This document shows positions 1 through 10,815 of a DNA stretch of 64,000 bases, piece after piece (positions within the stretch are counted from its first letter, which is position 1; every line of letters starts with the position of its first letter). The stretch lies in NCBI GenBank assembly GCA_023213315.1, contig JAKCPI010010620.1, positions 1-64,000 of the forward strand, given 5' to 3'. Position numbers and translations under genes: made by a program. Below the pieces are notes generated by a model. It was given only the letters and a program-made list of their open reading frames with translations, did no database searches and was not told where the DNA came from. Source of the stretch: Euborellia annulipes (lineage: Eukaryota > Arthropoda > Insecta > Dermaptera > Anisolabididae).

Positions 1-236
1 AAAAAAAGTACATCGGTAAAGTACTAGTACTTTTTGGCCGATTTTGTTTAAAAGCTTATTTACATGAGGTCGGAGGGTGCCTAACTTAAATATAAAATTT
101 CAACCTCCTAGCTCATTGAGGGAGCCAATTTTTTTTGACTCAGAGGACCTCAAAACATGTATATCCATCAAAATATCGACATCGATTTTTTGACATTTTT
201 TACTTTCTCTCTCTATATATTTTATATATAGGGTAA
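1..236 (+). repeat. R1 repeat, partial copy cut by window edge
   Basis: It has AAAGTACTAGTACTTTTTGG, then ACCTCAAAACATGTATATCC, and ends in the terminal hairpin ACTTTCTCTCTCTATATATT facing GGGTAAGAGAAAGT. Same orientation as the 58.05-kb copy. Confidence 0.85.
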
Positions 237-814
237 GAGAAAGTAAAAATTATTATATTTTGTATAAATAACAGTCTAATTACTAAAAATTATATAAAAA
301 ATAAAGAAAATAAATTTATTTGATTTTATTAAAATAAAGTTTTCACAAAAGTTTCTGACTCTCTTGCTAGGGTAAGGGGCCAGCGGTTCGCATCCCGTAT
401 CATGAAACAAAATTTTATTTCAATTGAATTGGCTACCAATCAATTTAAACATATAGAGACGGGGTCTAAATGACCACAAATGCTAAAAAAAAGACCAAAT
501 AAATCATAGAATTGCTATTTGAAGTATAATTACTTTTTCTCAAAAAATATAGGGGCCCTAAAAAAATTTTTGCACAGGGCCCTAAAAAAGCTAGTTACGG
601 CCCTGGTAAACATTTATGTTAATTTTGCCTAGCTACGCGGGCCGCATCATGTTGCGGCATGTCGGTTACCCCTAGGTTAGGGGCTAGCACCTTCTCTCTA
701 AAATATTATTTACAAAGAGGTGATATACATCGCACTGAGGAGTATTAAAGTGGGATTTCCTTTTTCAGAAATATACATTTATAAATTATATTTGGAAAAT
801 TGTTTCCTAAAAAC
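237..814. other. AT-rich, no gene recognised
   Basis: Contains a lone B-box-like GCGGTTCGCATCC (383-395) and the palindromic GGGGCCCT pair at 550-590, perhaps ends of an old DNA element. Confidence 0.4.
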
Positions 815-862
815 ACCTCTGGTGTGACTTAACGCACAGCATTCAACTTTCTCTTACCTTCG
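815..862 (+). repeat. half of the R1 GGTGTGAC hairpin
   Basis: GGTGTGACTTAACGCACAGC then CAACTTTCTCTTACCTTCGG, without the return strand. Confidence 0.55.
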
Positions 863-1261
863 GTAATCGAAAACAAAAATAAAGAAAAAATATGACAAAA
901 TGAATGAATCACAAAAAACTTTTAAGGGAAATTCAGGGATTTCAGTTTATAAGAATATTTTTTAATGTAGCCTAATATAAATAAAAGTGCGAGGCTCGAG
1001 CGCACCAATGCAATTACAGTGCGCTCTAGTGGCAAACTCAAGAAACAATCCATTTCCCCCGCCATTAATAATTTGGAAACTTTTATCCAAACCATGTTTG
1101 CTTAATTTTTGTTCAAATTCATTCTGCGTTCAAATAAAAATTTTGTTTGAATTTAAAAGAATAACTATTGAATATCAATTTGAAGAAATTTTCTGTGAAG
1201 ATCAGTTAACTAATAATCTTTTTTTTAAACAAATTCTATGTTAAGATAAAATGTGCCTGAG

Positions 1262-1385
1262 GGCCCGGCAAGAAGAATGAACAAGGGCCACCAAGATCAA
1301 TATTGTTAAGCAACGCCAACTGGTGCTGAGATCGGAATAGGGGGCTCTCGAAAAACAAGCCCGTCGGAAGCCATCGATATCTTTC
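1262..1385 (+). repeat. possible 5S-rRNA-like (SINE3-type) fragment
   Basis: TTGTTAAGCAACGCCAACTG, GTGCTGAGATCGG and the following G-run recall the 5S rRNA internal promoter order TTAAGCA-CG, GG-T, CTTAGATGGG. Similarity is partial. No target duplication found. Confidence 0.25.
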
Positions 1386-1422
1386 TTGTTTAATAGATAA
1401 TATAATACTTGTATATAAAAGT

Positions 1423-1824
1423 TAGGAACCGACCGAATATTCGGTTTCGGTTACGATTTCGGCCAGTTTCGGGCAAAAATCATGGTTTCGGCCGTAGTTT
1501 CGGTTTCGGCCAAAAGTAGCCGAACTTTCGGCCAAAAAGGCCGAAACCAGAGTCTGAAAAAATGGGATGAGACTCGCATGCAAAAAAAAAAAAAATAAGG
1601 TCAAATGATTTGCAATTGAGGGAGAAAAAAAATTTAGTCACCTAAAAGAAAATGATTTTCACGGGAGGGAAAAAAAATTTCAAAAAAAAAAAGGTAAAAT
1701 GAAAATAAAATTTTTATAGGAAATACAAGTTTCGGTTTCGGTTACGGTTTCGGCCGAAACTAAGGTTGAGGCCGAATAGTTCGGTTTCGGTTTCGGCTGA
1801 AAATCTTGTTTCGGTCGGACCCTA
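1423..1824. mobile_element. hAT-type element with GGTTTCGGCC subterminal repeats
   Basis: Ends are TAGGAACCGACCGAA and TTCGGTCGGACCCTA. A perfect duplication ATAAAAGT lies at 1415-1422 and 1825-1832. Each side carries many short TTTCGG/CCGAAA units for about 120 bp, probably transposase-binding arrays. The centre is A-rich and non-coding. Confidence 0.85.
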
Positions 1825-2190
1825 ATAAAAGTCAAATGACTTAAAAAAAAATTTCTTTGTTCCCCAAAAATGTAAAAGTTTTCTGGAATAAACGATTTAT
1901 TTATGCCCCCTATGCGTCCTTTAACGTGCCATATGTAATATATAGTGAGAAATTATTGCTATCAATTCGAGTCGATATTTTGACGGATATACATGTTTTG
2001 AGGTCCCCTGAGTTCAAAAACGTGGGTCCTGCAAAATGGTCTGTCTCTCTCTGTGTGTGTGTGTGTGTGTCGGTGATCAAAATATCTCAAGAACGAAAAG
2101 TTTTAGGAGATTCAAGATGATAAGAAATAGTTTCCAAAGAAGAATGCAGCCAAATTTATTTCATTTAATTTTAATAAAAATTCTTAATCA

Positions 2191-2235
2191 CTTGCTGACG
2201 TTTCGGTTCGGGTTTGAACCATCATCGGAGCTGTG
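2191..2235 (-). ncRNA. hammerhead-like motif (arm 1 of 2113-3255 element)
   Basis: Minus strand: stem I GCT with AGC, plus CAC with GTG; core CCGATGAT; stem II GGTTC with GAACC; then GAAACGTC. Position 4 of the core is C instead of U, so self-cleavage may be weak. Confidence 0.6.
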
Positions 2236-2639
2236 ATTTTGTCTTTATGTTTTTAAACAATACATTCAAACTATTATGGTAGTATAGATAGAGCAAATTA
2301 ATATTATAATATAAAATAGGTGAATATAATCTCAAAATATTTTTATGTAATGGCAGGAAATAGAGCCCATGTATCGTCCTGCTCCTATGTACTACAAAGA
2401 TACACTTAAAAATTATCGTATAATTTTAATTAATAAACATTCCCTTCTATTTTTTGAAATCTTTGATGATTCTAAATCTAATTAATAATGAATAATATAG
2501 AATATTTAAATGGAATAAGAAATTAACTCATATGATACTAAAAGTATTTTATTTTATTATTTACATATGAATGATTTAAAACTTAATAATCAAATTAAAG
2601 TTTTATATTTCATTTAAATGTTGAAAATAAAATGAAATG

Positions 2640-2850
2640 AATTACCTGAATGATTTGTAATTAGCTAAGTGGAGGGAGCGAGGGACGTGGAGTATTTGCA
2701 TGAGCCAGCGTCGGCATCCGAAGCTCTTCTGCCGGACGGGGGTAAGGGGAGAGGCGAGCAAGCGCCGAGAAGAAGATAGGGAGGGAAGGAGCGTGGGTGG
2801 AGGGGGAGGGAGGGGTGTGATCGAAAATGTAGCCTCAACAATCACTCACA
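2640..2850. other. purine-rich GC island inside the 2.1-3.3 kb fold-back element
   Basis: It contains GCGTCGGCATCCGAAGCTC and G/A-rich GGAGGGGGAGGGAGGGG. Short frames on both strands are low-complexity. It is probably cargo of the element. Confidence 0.35.
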
Positions 2851-3090
2851 CTAAAAAAAATATTTCATTGTTTGAAATAAATTATTGAAAAAATTGATAT
2901 TATTTAATAAACCAGGCAGGAAATAGAGCCAAAGTATCGTCCTGCTCCTATGTACTAGGCTCTATTTCCTGCCATTACATAAAAATATTTTGAGATTATA
3001 TTCAACTACTTTTATATTATAATATTAATTTGCTCGATCTATACTACCAAAATAGTTTGAATGTATTGTTTAAAAACACAAAGACAAAAT

Positions 3091-3135
3091 CACAGCTCCG
3101 ATGATGGTTCAAACCCGAACCGAAACGTCAGCAAG
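3091..3135 (+). ncRNA. hammerhead-like motif (arm 2 of 2113-3255 element)
   Basis: Same sequence as the minus-strand motif at 2191-2235. T-GGCTGC follows at 3174-3180, 45 nt after the GTC. Confidence 0.6.
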
Positions 3136-3889
3136 TGATTAAGAATTTTTATTAAAATTAAATGAAATAAATTTGGCTGCATTCTTCTTTGGAAATTATC
3201 TCTTATCATCTTGAACATAATACTACAGCTATAACAAATATTCAATTACTAGTTCTAGGAGATTGAAATTTTATATTTAAATTAGGTACGGGGGGGGGGG
3301 GGGGGGGGGGGGCCCCCTGGATTGTGACACCAAGCTTTTAAACAAAATTGTCTAAAAAGTACTAGTAATTTACTAATGTACTTTTTCAGTTTTTTTTTTT
3401 TTTTATTTACTTAAAATGGTTTTGATTAAAATTCATAAATTAACTATTTTTTAGACAGTAAAATTTTTCGTGAAAATTATTTGAAGTACACTTTACTGAA
3501 ATAGTATTTCAGATTTTTCAAATTCATTTTCCGGCTCTTCCTTCCATAGAGTCAATGTTAAATTCCTATGGGGATTTAAATGTAAATTTCGATGGGAACT
3601 TTTTACACATTTAAATAAGTTTTTTCCAATTCTTATGAAATTTTGTATTTATTTAGGATTCTCTATTGTATATAAAATATCCAAATATCAGATTAAAATT
3701 TGGAAAAATAACCATATTTTAAGTATTTTGAATCAATTGACTTTTTTATTTTTTACTAATGAAATACAAGTGGTCAAGTTAACTAATGTGCTATGGGAAA
3801 TTAAATATATTTTAACACAAAGATATCTGCTATGACAGCACATAACCTTCGATTAAAGGAAGTTGCGTTAATCACACCAGGTTTTTTAA

Positions 3890-4856
3890 TATATTTTCTA
3901 GTCTTCCTTATTAGTAAAAATATCTTAATTAAAGTATAATTAAATTATACTTAAAGTATACTTTTTTAATTAATTTTTATAATTATATAATATTTCATTC
4001 TTTTAATAAAAATTTTGTTGTTTTGGTGTCCAGATGGCAGTTTATTTTCGTTATCTATTGTTTCTGATTAATTGAGCATTTGTTGTTTTTTCTAAAATAC
4101 AACTTAGCTTAAATATTCAATTTGGTTGACACACAGAGAGACCATTTTTCAGGAGCCGAAAAACGTGTATTTCTGTTAAAATGTAGTCATTAAGAATCGA
4201 TAGGCGTGTGATATGAATTAGCCACACCAAATTTTTCTTCCATTAATTTTAATGAAATTTAACAAACTAAAAAATTACAAAAATATTCTTAATTAATTTG
4301 AAAAGGAAAATAAAATGCTCCTTTGCTTTTGAGAGAAATATTCTCTAGAGTAGAGAGAAACTGAAATACTATCATTTCAAGGGATGAGGATTTTATTAAG
4401 CTAATGTATGTGCATTGGAAGGCGTATTTGATAATTACCGCCCCACCTGCATATTGTTTCCTTGATGAGGGAGGATCTTTGCAGATTGAATGGAGCTTTT
4501 CTACTCAACTAAACACATAATGGATTCCTTTTCTTTTAGCTTCGTCAAGAGCAGCTTGCATTCACGGCTCAGTCTTATTTTATGGCGAGAAGAAAGAAAA
4601 TCGAAAAACTCACTAACTAATATTTATTTTTTTTGATGGAAAACAAAATGAAATCTCTTCGAAATTGCGGATGTTGTTAAAATCAAAATGCACATTTTAT
4701 CAAAGATAAATGCGTTGTTCTTTCTTGGGGCATAGACCCCCCCTTATCTGACTCATATTATTTGTCTACTGGCGTTTTTTATTGCTTATAATATTTAGGG
4801 AAGAAAATATTAAATAAGTTTTTTTCACTTTTTCTTTGTAAATATTTTATTCTTTT
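3890..4856. other. AT-rich, nothing recognised
   Basis: No frame above 60 codons and no repeat shared with the rest of the window, apart from ACACACAGAGAGACC near 4130, a decayed R1 scrap. Confidence 0.4.
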
Positions 4857-5139
4857 TACTTTCTCTTACCTAGACTATATATGTATATGAGAAAGTATTG
4901 CGATCATGTCAAAAATTCGATGTCGAGATCTTGATGGAAATACACGTTTTGAGGTCCCCTGAGTCCAAAAAAGTGGGCCTTGCAAATTGGCCTGTATGTG
5001 GACATTTTTAAGCATGAAGGAAATGAGCTATGAGGTTGAAATTTTATATTTAAATCAATGAAGTCAGTGACTGTTTTTCTATAGACAGGAGAAGGAGCAG
5101 GTGCAGCCAAAAAATAAAAGCCTCCGATTTAATACATTC

Positions 5140-5184
5140 AATGAGTCGTTTCGGGTGAATTTTATTTACCCATCTTCAGTCCTT
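5140..5184 (-). ncRNA. hammerhead-like motif, decayed cleavage triplet
   Basis: Core CTGAAGAT, stem II GGGT...ACCC, then GAAACGAC instead of GAAACGTC, so the cleavage triplet is lost. Confidence 0.45.
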
Positions 5185-5356
5185 CTAAATTGTTAAAAGT
5201 CCCGGAGTTGGTCAATAGGGCAATACATGTAAATGTGGGATGTGGGCCATCGTATTTATTTAGTTAGAATGCGATGGCGCACATCGCCAGGACATATGAT
5301 ACATAAATTTACACATATTGCCCTATTGACCAACTCCGGGACTTTTAACAATTTTG

Positions 5357-5401
5357 AAGGACTGAAGATGGGTAGATGAAATTCGCCCGAAACGTCTCAT
5401 T
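5357..5401 (+). ncRNA. hammerhead-like motif
   Basis: Stem I AAGGA with TCATT (one mismatch), core CTGAAGAT, stem II GGGT with GCCC, GAAACGTC. TGGCTGC follows at 5433-5439. Confidence 0.55.
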
Positions 5402-6104
5402 GAATTGTATTAAATCGGAGGCTTTTATTTTTTGGCTGCACCTGCTCCTTCTCCTGTCTATTTTATATTTAAGTTAGGCACTCCCCTGAGGCGTGAAAAT
5501 ACGCTTTTGAACAAAATCGGCCAAAAAGTTCTACTACTTTACAGAAGTACTTTTTCATTTATTTTTTCCGATTTTTTCAAAATTCGCTCTAACAATTTTA
5601 ATTAAAATTCATAAATCAACTATTTTTAGATGCTTTTTAAAAAGTATATTAGTAAATTTGTTTGAAGTACACTTTACTGATGTATTATTACAGTTTTTTT
5701 CAAATTCATTAGAAAAAAAACCCTTTTAATAAGAGAGAAAAACGACCAGTGGCGCCTGCAAAATAGGCAACTGCAACTCTAAACTGTCGAAATGTTAGCA
5801 TGACGACTAGGATATCTAAAAAAATATTTAGTTCATAATTACATTTGTAAAAGTAACTGTAATGAATTTTAATATCAATAAATAATTTATATTTTTACAT
5901 TGATATAAAGTGTGTGCTTATTTTGATGAAGTTATTGTAAAATAATGATTTACTTCGTATTTCTTGATGACGTTTCGAGAGTTGGCGTTTCTTATTACCA
6001 CAACGAGCTATCATTCTATCGATATCTCCTATATTTTGTTGTTTTTGAATCCCGGTCTCACGTGTAGTTTATAATCTCGATTATTTTTTCAGATGTTTAT
6101 ACTA

Positions 6105-6295
6105 ATTAGCAAAATTTGATATGAAATTTTTTTATTAAGATTTTTATTCTATTTTTTGTTTGTAGTTTACAGGTGCACACCTGTGTCTTTTTCACACCAT
6201 CGTCCCAACCGAAACAGATGTGCATCTGTAAAATACAAAAAAAAAAGAATAAAAATCTTAATAAAAAAATTCATATCGAATTTTATTAGAAAAAT
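6105..6295. mobile_element. fold-back element with CCGAAAC loop
   Basis: AAAATTTGATATGAAATTTT and TTATTAAGATTTTTATTCTA are matched inverted at 6235-6290. The loop CACACCATCGTCCCAACCGA then AACAGATGTGCATCTG is hammerhead-like in arrangement but lacks the core triplets. Confidence 0.55.
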
Positions 6296-6671
6296 AATCT
6301 TTCTTACTAATTTTAATCTAAAAATTTAACACAAAAAATAAACTACAAGGGAGTCAAATACTTTTTTATTAAAGTAATAAAAATTTTTTTTATTGTTTAG
6401 TAAATATTAATTAGCCTATATATGAATTTTATTCATGTACCCAAATGTGAAATATATTTTTTATTTATTATTATAGATCAACATCATCTACTAGAAAAAA
6501 GCGATCTGAAATAATATTTAATGTCATTTTTCATGAATTTATTTTATACCCCTAGTAATCTTAATTTCAAATTTTATTAAAATCAGATAGAAAATAAAAA
6601 CAATTTGTCAAGTGTGGGGGAAGAGAGAAAGGCGATCTAAAATATTTAATTTAACAAGACTGTTTTTTGTT

Positions 6672-6747
6672 GGTAAGGCCCCTGGGAATCGAACCCAGGA
6701 TCTCCAGCGAGGGCCTTGTGACACTTGACCTCACCAACAAAAAACAT
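6672..6747 (-). repeat. tRNA-like sequence with nested inverted repeats
   Basis: Read on the minus strand, GTTGGTGAGGTCAAGTG leads to a clean T-arm (CTGGG, TTCGATT loop, CCCAG) followed by GGGCCTTACCAAC. GTTGGTG and TACCAAC can pair as an acceptor stem, and AGGCCC pairs with GGGCCT, so it does not fold as a normal cloverleaf. It is a SINE head or decayed tRNA rather than a working tRNA. Confidence 0.5.
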
Positions 6748-6785
6748 TATTATATCTATGATTCAGTTAAAGTCCGAATCGAAAA

Positions 6786-7040
6786 ATATTTAACTCTTCT
6801 TCTTCTGTCATCGCCCCATTTCTGAGATGCGGGGTCGGCAGACCTCTTTTCCCTACAACCCTACCAAGCGTTTTTGCGACCGGAAGAAATAGGACTGGCC
6901 AGCCCGTCGTACGGTCTGACGCCTGTTGAAAAGAGACAGACATACAAAGAAGGACAACCTGTCCCAGCTCGGGCAGCTCGTGGTCGCCATCCACGTACCC
7001 ACAAAATGTGGGCCTCTGAGCGAAAATATTTAAAATCATT
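6786..7040 (-). repeat. 240-bp GC-rich repeat, copy 1
   Basis: GATGCGGGGTCGGCAGACCT, GTTTTTGCGACCGGAA, GTCTGACGCCTGTT and GCTCGTGGTCGCCATCCAC recur inverted at 13680-13915. Overlapping frames on both strands are not conserved between the copies, so it is not coding. Confidence 0.75.
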
Positions 7041-7079
7041 TTTCAGAAATATATATATTTTTCAAGGCAATTTTTAAGC

Positions 7080-7975
7080 TCAAATTGATATTTAAGAATT
7101 AGTATAGGAAAAAGACATTTTCACCAAATGGAGCTTAGGGATCGGCTTTTTGAAAACGCCGGCTTACTATATAAATATAAACTAAACATAATCCTTAAAC
7201 TTCATAAAATTTCGACAAAAATGACCGCGCTGTGCCTTTATAGAACATGATTTTACCCCAAATGGGGATTTGGCACTTTAAAGAATCTTCTAAATCCGTT
7301 TCGAGTTAATGTCTTCTCTCTGAGCCTCAAGTCACGTGTTTAGATAGAATGGATACCAAGTTATTAAGAGAAACTCGGAAGAGTTATTATAAAATTAACG
7401 AAGCATTGAGGCAGGTTCATCACGTACCAGTCAAGTGGATCCTGCCAGCCTTTTTGGCATGAACCTTAAAGCAACCTGTTCAACAAGTAAAACTACCGGG
7501 CTTTCGTCGAGGTTACAAATTTGCAAGCTATACAGATTTTGTGTGGTGAAGTCGTAATAGGAAAGCAAAAGGAGCGTCTCCCAGTCATAGCACCTGCTCT
7601 ATTTAGGAAAAATAAATTAATCATAATGTGAATTTAATATCAAAATTAAATATATACTTTAATCTTGATATATACCAAGTGAATCGGGATTTTGAAGGGG
7701 AAATCACAAAATTGGGTTTAGCCAGTATGAGTTCGAACAAAATTTTTTATTGAGTCTCTGAAAGGATTTCTCTCATATAAAAATAATAAATAAATATCTA
7801 TCAAAGAAAGTGTTGAATTCATGGATTTTATTTTTTTAAATTTATATGCCAAAGTCCGAGGGTGCCATGCCGTTGAAACATGACGCAGTCGGGCTTTGCT
7901 TCTGTATAATTTGAATGGATTATAGGAAATATCAATTTATACAAAAGAATAAAAGCAAATAAGTTGATTATTTTC
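7080..7975. other. no gene recognised; mixed composition
   Basis: 7320-7580 is somewhat less AT-rich (GGATCCTGCCAGCCTTTTTG, CACGTACCAGTC) but has no usable frame. The rest is AT-rich. Confidence 0.35.
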
Positions 7976-7983
7976 TTAATGTA

Positions 7984-8199
7984 GGTTAGGTTAGGTTAGG
8001 TTGAAGTGGCGTCCCAGAGAGGGAACACACTTAGGCCAATAGGCCTTGTGATACCACGGTGGGGCATCCCCTACCTACCCTAAGAGGAGACTCGGCAGGA
8101 TGGTTGAATTATTTGCGGCAAGCTGGATCCGAACCCGAGTCGTGTTGAGACTTCGGACTCCGTAATCCTAAGCTTAGCCGGCTTAGCCATTGCCTCCTC
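7984..8199 (-). mobile_element. tRNA-derived SINE with CCTAA-repeat tail, 11-bp target duplication
   Basis: Read on the minus strand it starts GAGGAGGCAATGGCTAAG, with A box TGGCTAAGCCGG and B box GGTTCGGATCC about 55 nt later. A tRNA-unrelated body follows, then a 3' tail of about four AACCT units (TTAGG on the other strand). The flanks TTCTTAATGTA at 7973-7983 and 8200-8210 are identical, proving retroposition. Confidence 0.9.
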
Positions 8200-8428
8200 T
8201 TCTTAATGTAAAAAATGAATATTTTGGCTTAAATTAATATCGATATGAGATATTAAATGTAATAAATATCAAAAATTTCTTTTAATATTTTTATTTTTTT
8301 TTTAAAGGAATTTGTAATTTGATGGCTTTCCAAACAACAATGGCCTCAGATGCCGAAAAAGATCATGCGAGAAAAAAAAACTTTTCTATACTTGCGCAAA
8401 TTAAATGAAAAGCTATAAGCCACTAACT

Positions 8429-8662
8429 CAGTGGTTCCCAACCGGTGTGCCGCGACACCCAAGGGTGCCGCGAGAATGCCTAAGGGGTGCCGCGAGATAT
8501 TTAGAAAAAAAAAATAATAAAGAGACGGAAAAAAAAACAAAGGAAAAATTTTTGGCAGGGCGGCAAAAATTTCGTTTTGCTAGGAAGGGTGCCCCTAGTG
8601 TGTAATGTTATTCCCAAAGCACCTTTGGGGTGCCGTGGACTTCAAAAGGTTGGGAACCACTG
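8429..8662. mobile_element. hAT MITE, 234 bp, perfect 8-bp target duplication
   Basis: Ends are CAGTGGTTCCCAACC and GGTTGGGAACCACTG. The duplication CACTAACT lies at 8421-8428 and 8663-8670. The interior has repeated GGGTGCCGCGAG-like units. This end sequence is typical of widespread animal hAT elements. Confidence 0.92.
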
Positions 8663-9061
8663 CACTAACTGATTATTTTTAGATTTTTTAAAATGAATGC
8701 ATGATTTGATCTCTAAGATTCTCAAACCAAAAGACAAATTTCAAAAAAGATTTTTTTAATTTACTCATAAAGGAATTTTTAATTTTATTTAAGGTCTTTT
8801 CGGCATTGGAAGCCATTAAGAGCCGGTCTTTATTTATTTCATTTGATTGGTATCCAATTCAAATGAAATAAATTTTTGTCGCATGAGACGGATGCGAGCC
8901 CTTGGGCCCTAGAACAAGAGGCAGAAACTACCACTGAGTATCAAGGCATTCATACGTGTATTTGTCAATTTTAGTTATTGATGACATTCAACTTTTGCAC
9001 ACACCATGTCAAAAAAAATTTATTATTTATTTGAATAAAAAAATTTTCAGAGGCGACTAAA

Positions 9062-9319
9062 TTGACCTCAACTCTCATTTTTTTTTCCAAGGGTATGTTT
9101 GCCATTCGAATGTTAGCAATTGGCTGTTCCAGTGACCCTCGCCGACTATTCAATGAGTTAAATATCCGAGGCGGGGGTGGCTTCAGACAACGAGGTCGTC
9201 GTCGTCAGACCCGACAATTAATTAACTACATCCTGGCGGAACGGAGCAGGAAACACATCATCTGCGTTCATGAGAAAAGCCGCAGGCGACATACAGAACG
9301 CAAGCCAATTGTCTGCTGA
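9062..9319 (+). other. GC-richer island with an 85-codon frame, unidentified
   Basis: 9130-9330 stands out in base composition and has CGAGGTCGTCGTCGTC. The frame reads RRLFNELNIRGGGGFRQRGR, Arg-rich, then CHEK-type residues and a stop. I recognise no family and no splice structure. It could be a promoter/leader exon or an old transposon. Confidence 0.2.
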
Positions 9320-9899
9320 CCGATCGAAAAGAGTTAATCTTTCAAAAAATTATTCAACCACCCCTTCCTCTTTTGCTCCTCTTTTTTTGATTAACCGGAA
9401 CTGTAACGGATACTGCGTTATTTACTAACGCCTGGAACTTATTCAGTGCAAACCCACTTCTATATAATCTTCAATATTTAAAAAAAAATATTTTTTCTCT
9501 TAACACTATGAACTTTTTTATTAATCATAGTAATATAATTTATTTTTATATTTTTAGCATTTAGCCATTTTTGCCCCCAAAAAGTAATATAATTAATTAA
9601 AATTAAAAAAACGGGATTTTTTTCAATAGAATGCATAATATTTCACGGAGATGGAAAAAGATATAACTGAGAAAGGTGAGATCTTTCAGGAGATTAGGAA
9701 AAGAGGGGGGGGGGTAATATTAATATGGTTGCAAAGAAAAAAAATTATTGCTAAAATAATTAGAAAAAATATAAAATAGAAATCATTCGGGCGCTCAAAT
9801 ATTGGAAGTAGGTAGATAGCGACCACGAGTTACCTGAGCTATGACTGGTTCTTTTAATCCTCCTCCTCACCCCTTAGATTATATATAATTATAATATAT

Positions 9900-10046
9900 G
9901 GCAAATATATTTCCATTTAGGGGGTGGTCTCGTGTTCAAAGGGGCCTCGAAATTTTTTATATTTTTTTGTTATTCAATCTCTTTTTTTATAACGGTGCCA
10001 AAAATGGCTGGAGGCCTAATGCCAATAAATAAATAAATAAATAATC
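9900..10046 (+). repeat. probable LINE 3' tail
   Basis: GGCTGGAGGCCTAATGCC is followed by (AATA)n at 10020-10045, the usual close of a 5'-truncated LINE. No coding part remains. Confidence 0.35.
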
Positions 10047-10594
10047 TCTCTAGAGGAGGGGGATAAGAGAGAGGGGTGAGGGAATAAATAATCAATTTCC
10101 AAAACAAAAATCTAGAAAGAATTTTATTTAATATTTATTTGTAACCTAAAATATTGTAAGAAAATAAAGTTGATCAACTCTATTATTTCAATTATTTTTT
10201 TTATTTTTCTTTTTCTTTATTATAATTCCTATGTATTATATGTGATTAAATAAAATTCAAAATTCAATGTTTAAGATTTCTTTTTTAGTTTTCATGTTTA
10301 TGTGGCCCCACTTTTTTTTCTGCATTTGGGACCTCAACCAACCTAAATCCGCCCCTGAATAAAAGAAATTCCAATTTCTTGTTTTTTTTTCTTTTCAAAC
10401 AAATTCCGAGTAGATAGAAAGCCAGTAAAGCTTTTATTTTTAATATATATGCTATATTATTTTCATATTTTGCTTTTCCACCTTTATCTCATCTTTTATT
10501 GTCACTATTATTATTATTCGATTCCAATTCAGTGCCTGCTTGAGGATTTGTTTACATTCATGGAATACACAAATGAAAAGAATACACCCTAAAT

Positions 10595-10815
10595 ATTTCC
10601 CTATACATTTCCTATGGGAGAAATCGTAACTTTAAAAATTAATAACTCAAAAAGTTATGGGAATTTCGGGATGAAATAAATTTTTCTGTAATCCCGAGAA
10701 GGTCCTCTTTATGCATAAAAAATTTCATTTCAAAATTCCAACGGGAAGTTGCCTAAATAGAGCGTGACAGACAGACAGACAGACGGACGGACATTAGTGA
10801 ATTATATATATAGAT
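10595..10815 (+). repeat. repeat ending in an AGAC tetranucleotide run, copy 1
   Basis: CCTATGGGAGAAATCGTAAC, TTCCAACGGGAAGTTGCC and GAGCGTGACAGACAGACAGA then TATATATAGAT. Found inverted at 60985-61215 and, more diverged, at 51400-51570. Confidence 0.75.

Larger units (their letters stand above)
2113..3255. mobile_element. fold-back element with two hammerhead-like arms, inserted in R1
   Basis: Arms of about 280 bp (2113-2400 and 2957-3240, inverted) each carry GCAGCCA, an AT-rich spacer and a hammerhead-like core, at 2191-2235 (minus) and 3091-3135 (plus). The flanking R1 copy is split, with TAGGAGATT on both sides (2104-2112 and 3256-3264). The core between the arms contains a GC-rich purine block (2640-2830) and a duplicated piece with GGCAGGAAATAGAGCC. 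Confidence 0.8.
1960..3886 (-). repeat. R1 repeat, split by the 2113-3255 fold-back element
   Basis: 1960-2112 carries the GTCGATATTTTGACGGATAT and GAGGTCCCCTGAGTTC portions with a (TG)n run. 3256-3886 continues with GATTGAAATTTTATATTTAA, the AGTACTAGTAATTT block and the terminal AATCACACCAGG hairpin half. A run of about 23 G (3290-3312) interrupts it. Confidence 0.75.
5054..5459. mobile_element. fold-back element with two hammerhead-like arms, inserted in R1
   Basis: Inverted arms of about 145 bp start at ATAGACAGGAGAAGGAGCAG (5081) and end at the matching CTCCTGTCT. ATTTTATATTTAA occurs on both sides (5041-5053 and 5460-5472), a 13-bp target duplication that lies within R1. The left side has 27 extra bases outside the arm. 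The inner part has a second palindrome, ATGCGATGGCGCACATCGC. Confidence 0.8.
4857..5730 (-). repeat. R1 repeat, split by the 5054-5459 fold-back element
   Basis: The terminal hairpin ACTTTCTCTTACCTAGAC is at 4857. TCGATGTCGAGATCTTGATG and the AGTCCAAAAAAGTGGGCC block follow, then after the insertion GTTAGGCACTCCCCTGAG to about 5730. The far hairpin is missing. Confidence 0.8.

Noticed and set aside
383..395. tRNA/SINE at 350-412
   Set aside because: Only a B-box-like GCGGTTCGCATCC is present; no A box at a suitable distance.
2036..2100. Coding frames over TG/AC runs in R1 (also near 48.7, 54.85, 58.9, 59.2 kb)
   Set aside because: They are the same repeat in several places, full of microsatellites, with no conserved start or stop.
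6672..6747. Functional tRNA gene
   Set aside because: The T-arm is fine, but seven extra bases separate it from the acceptor strand and no anticodon arm folds.
7984..8003. Interstitial telomere array
   Set aside because: Only about four TTAGG units, and they form the tail of a SINE with target duplications.
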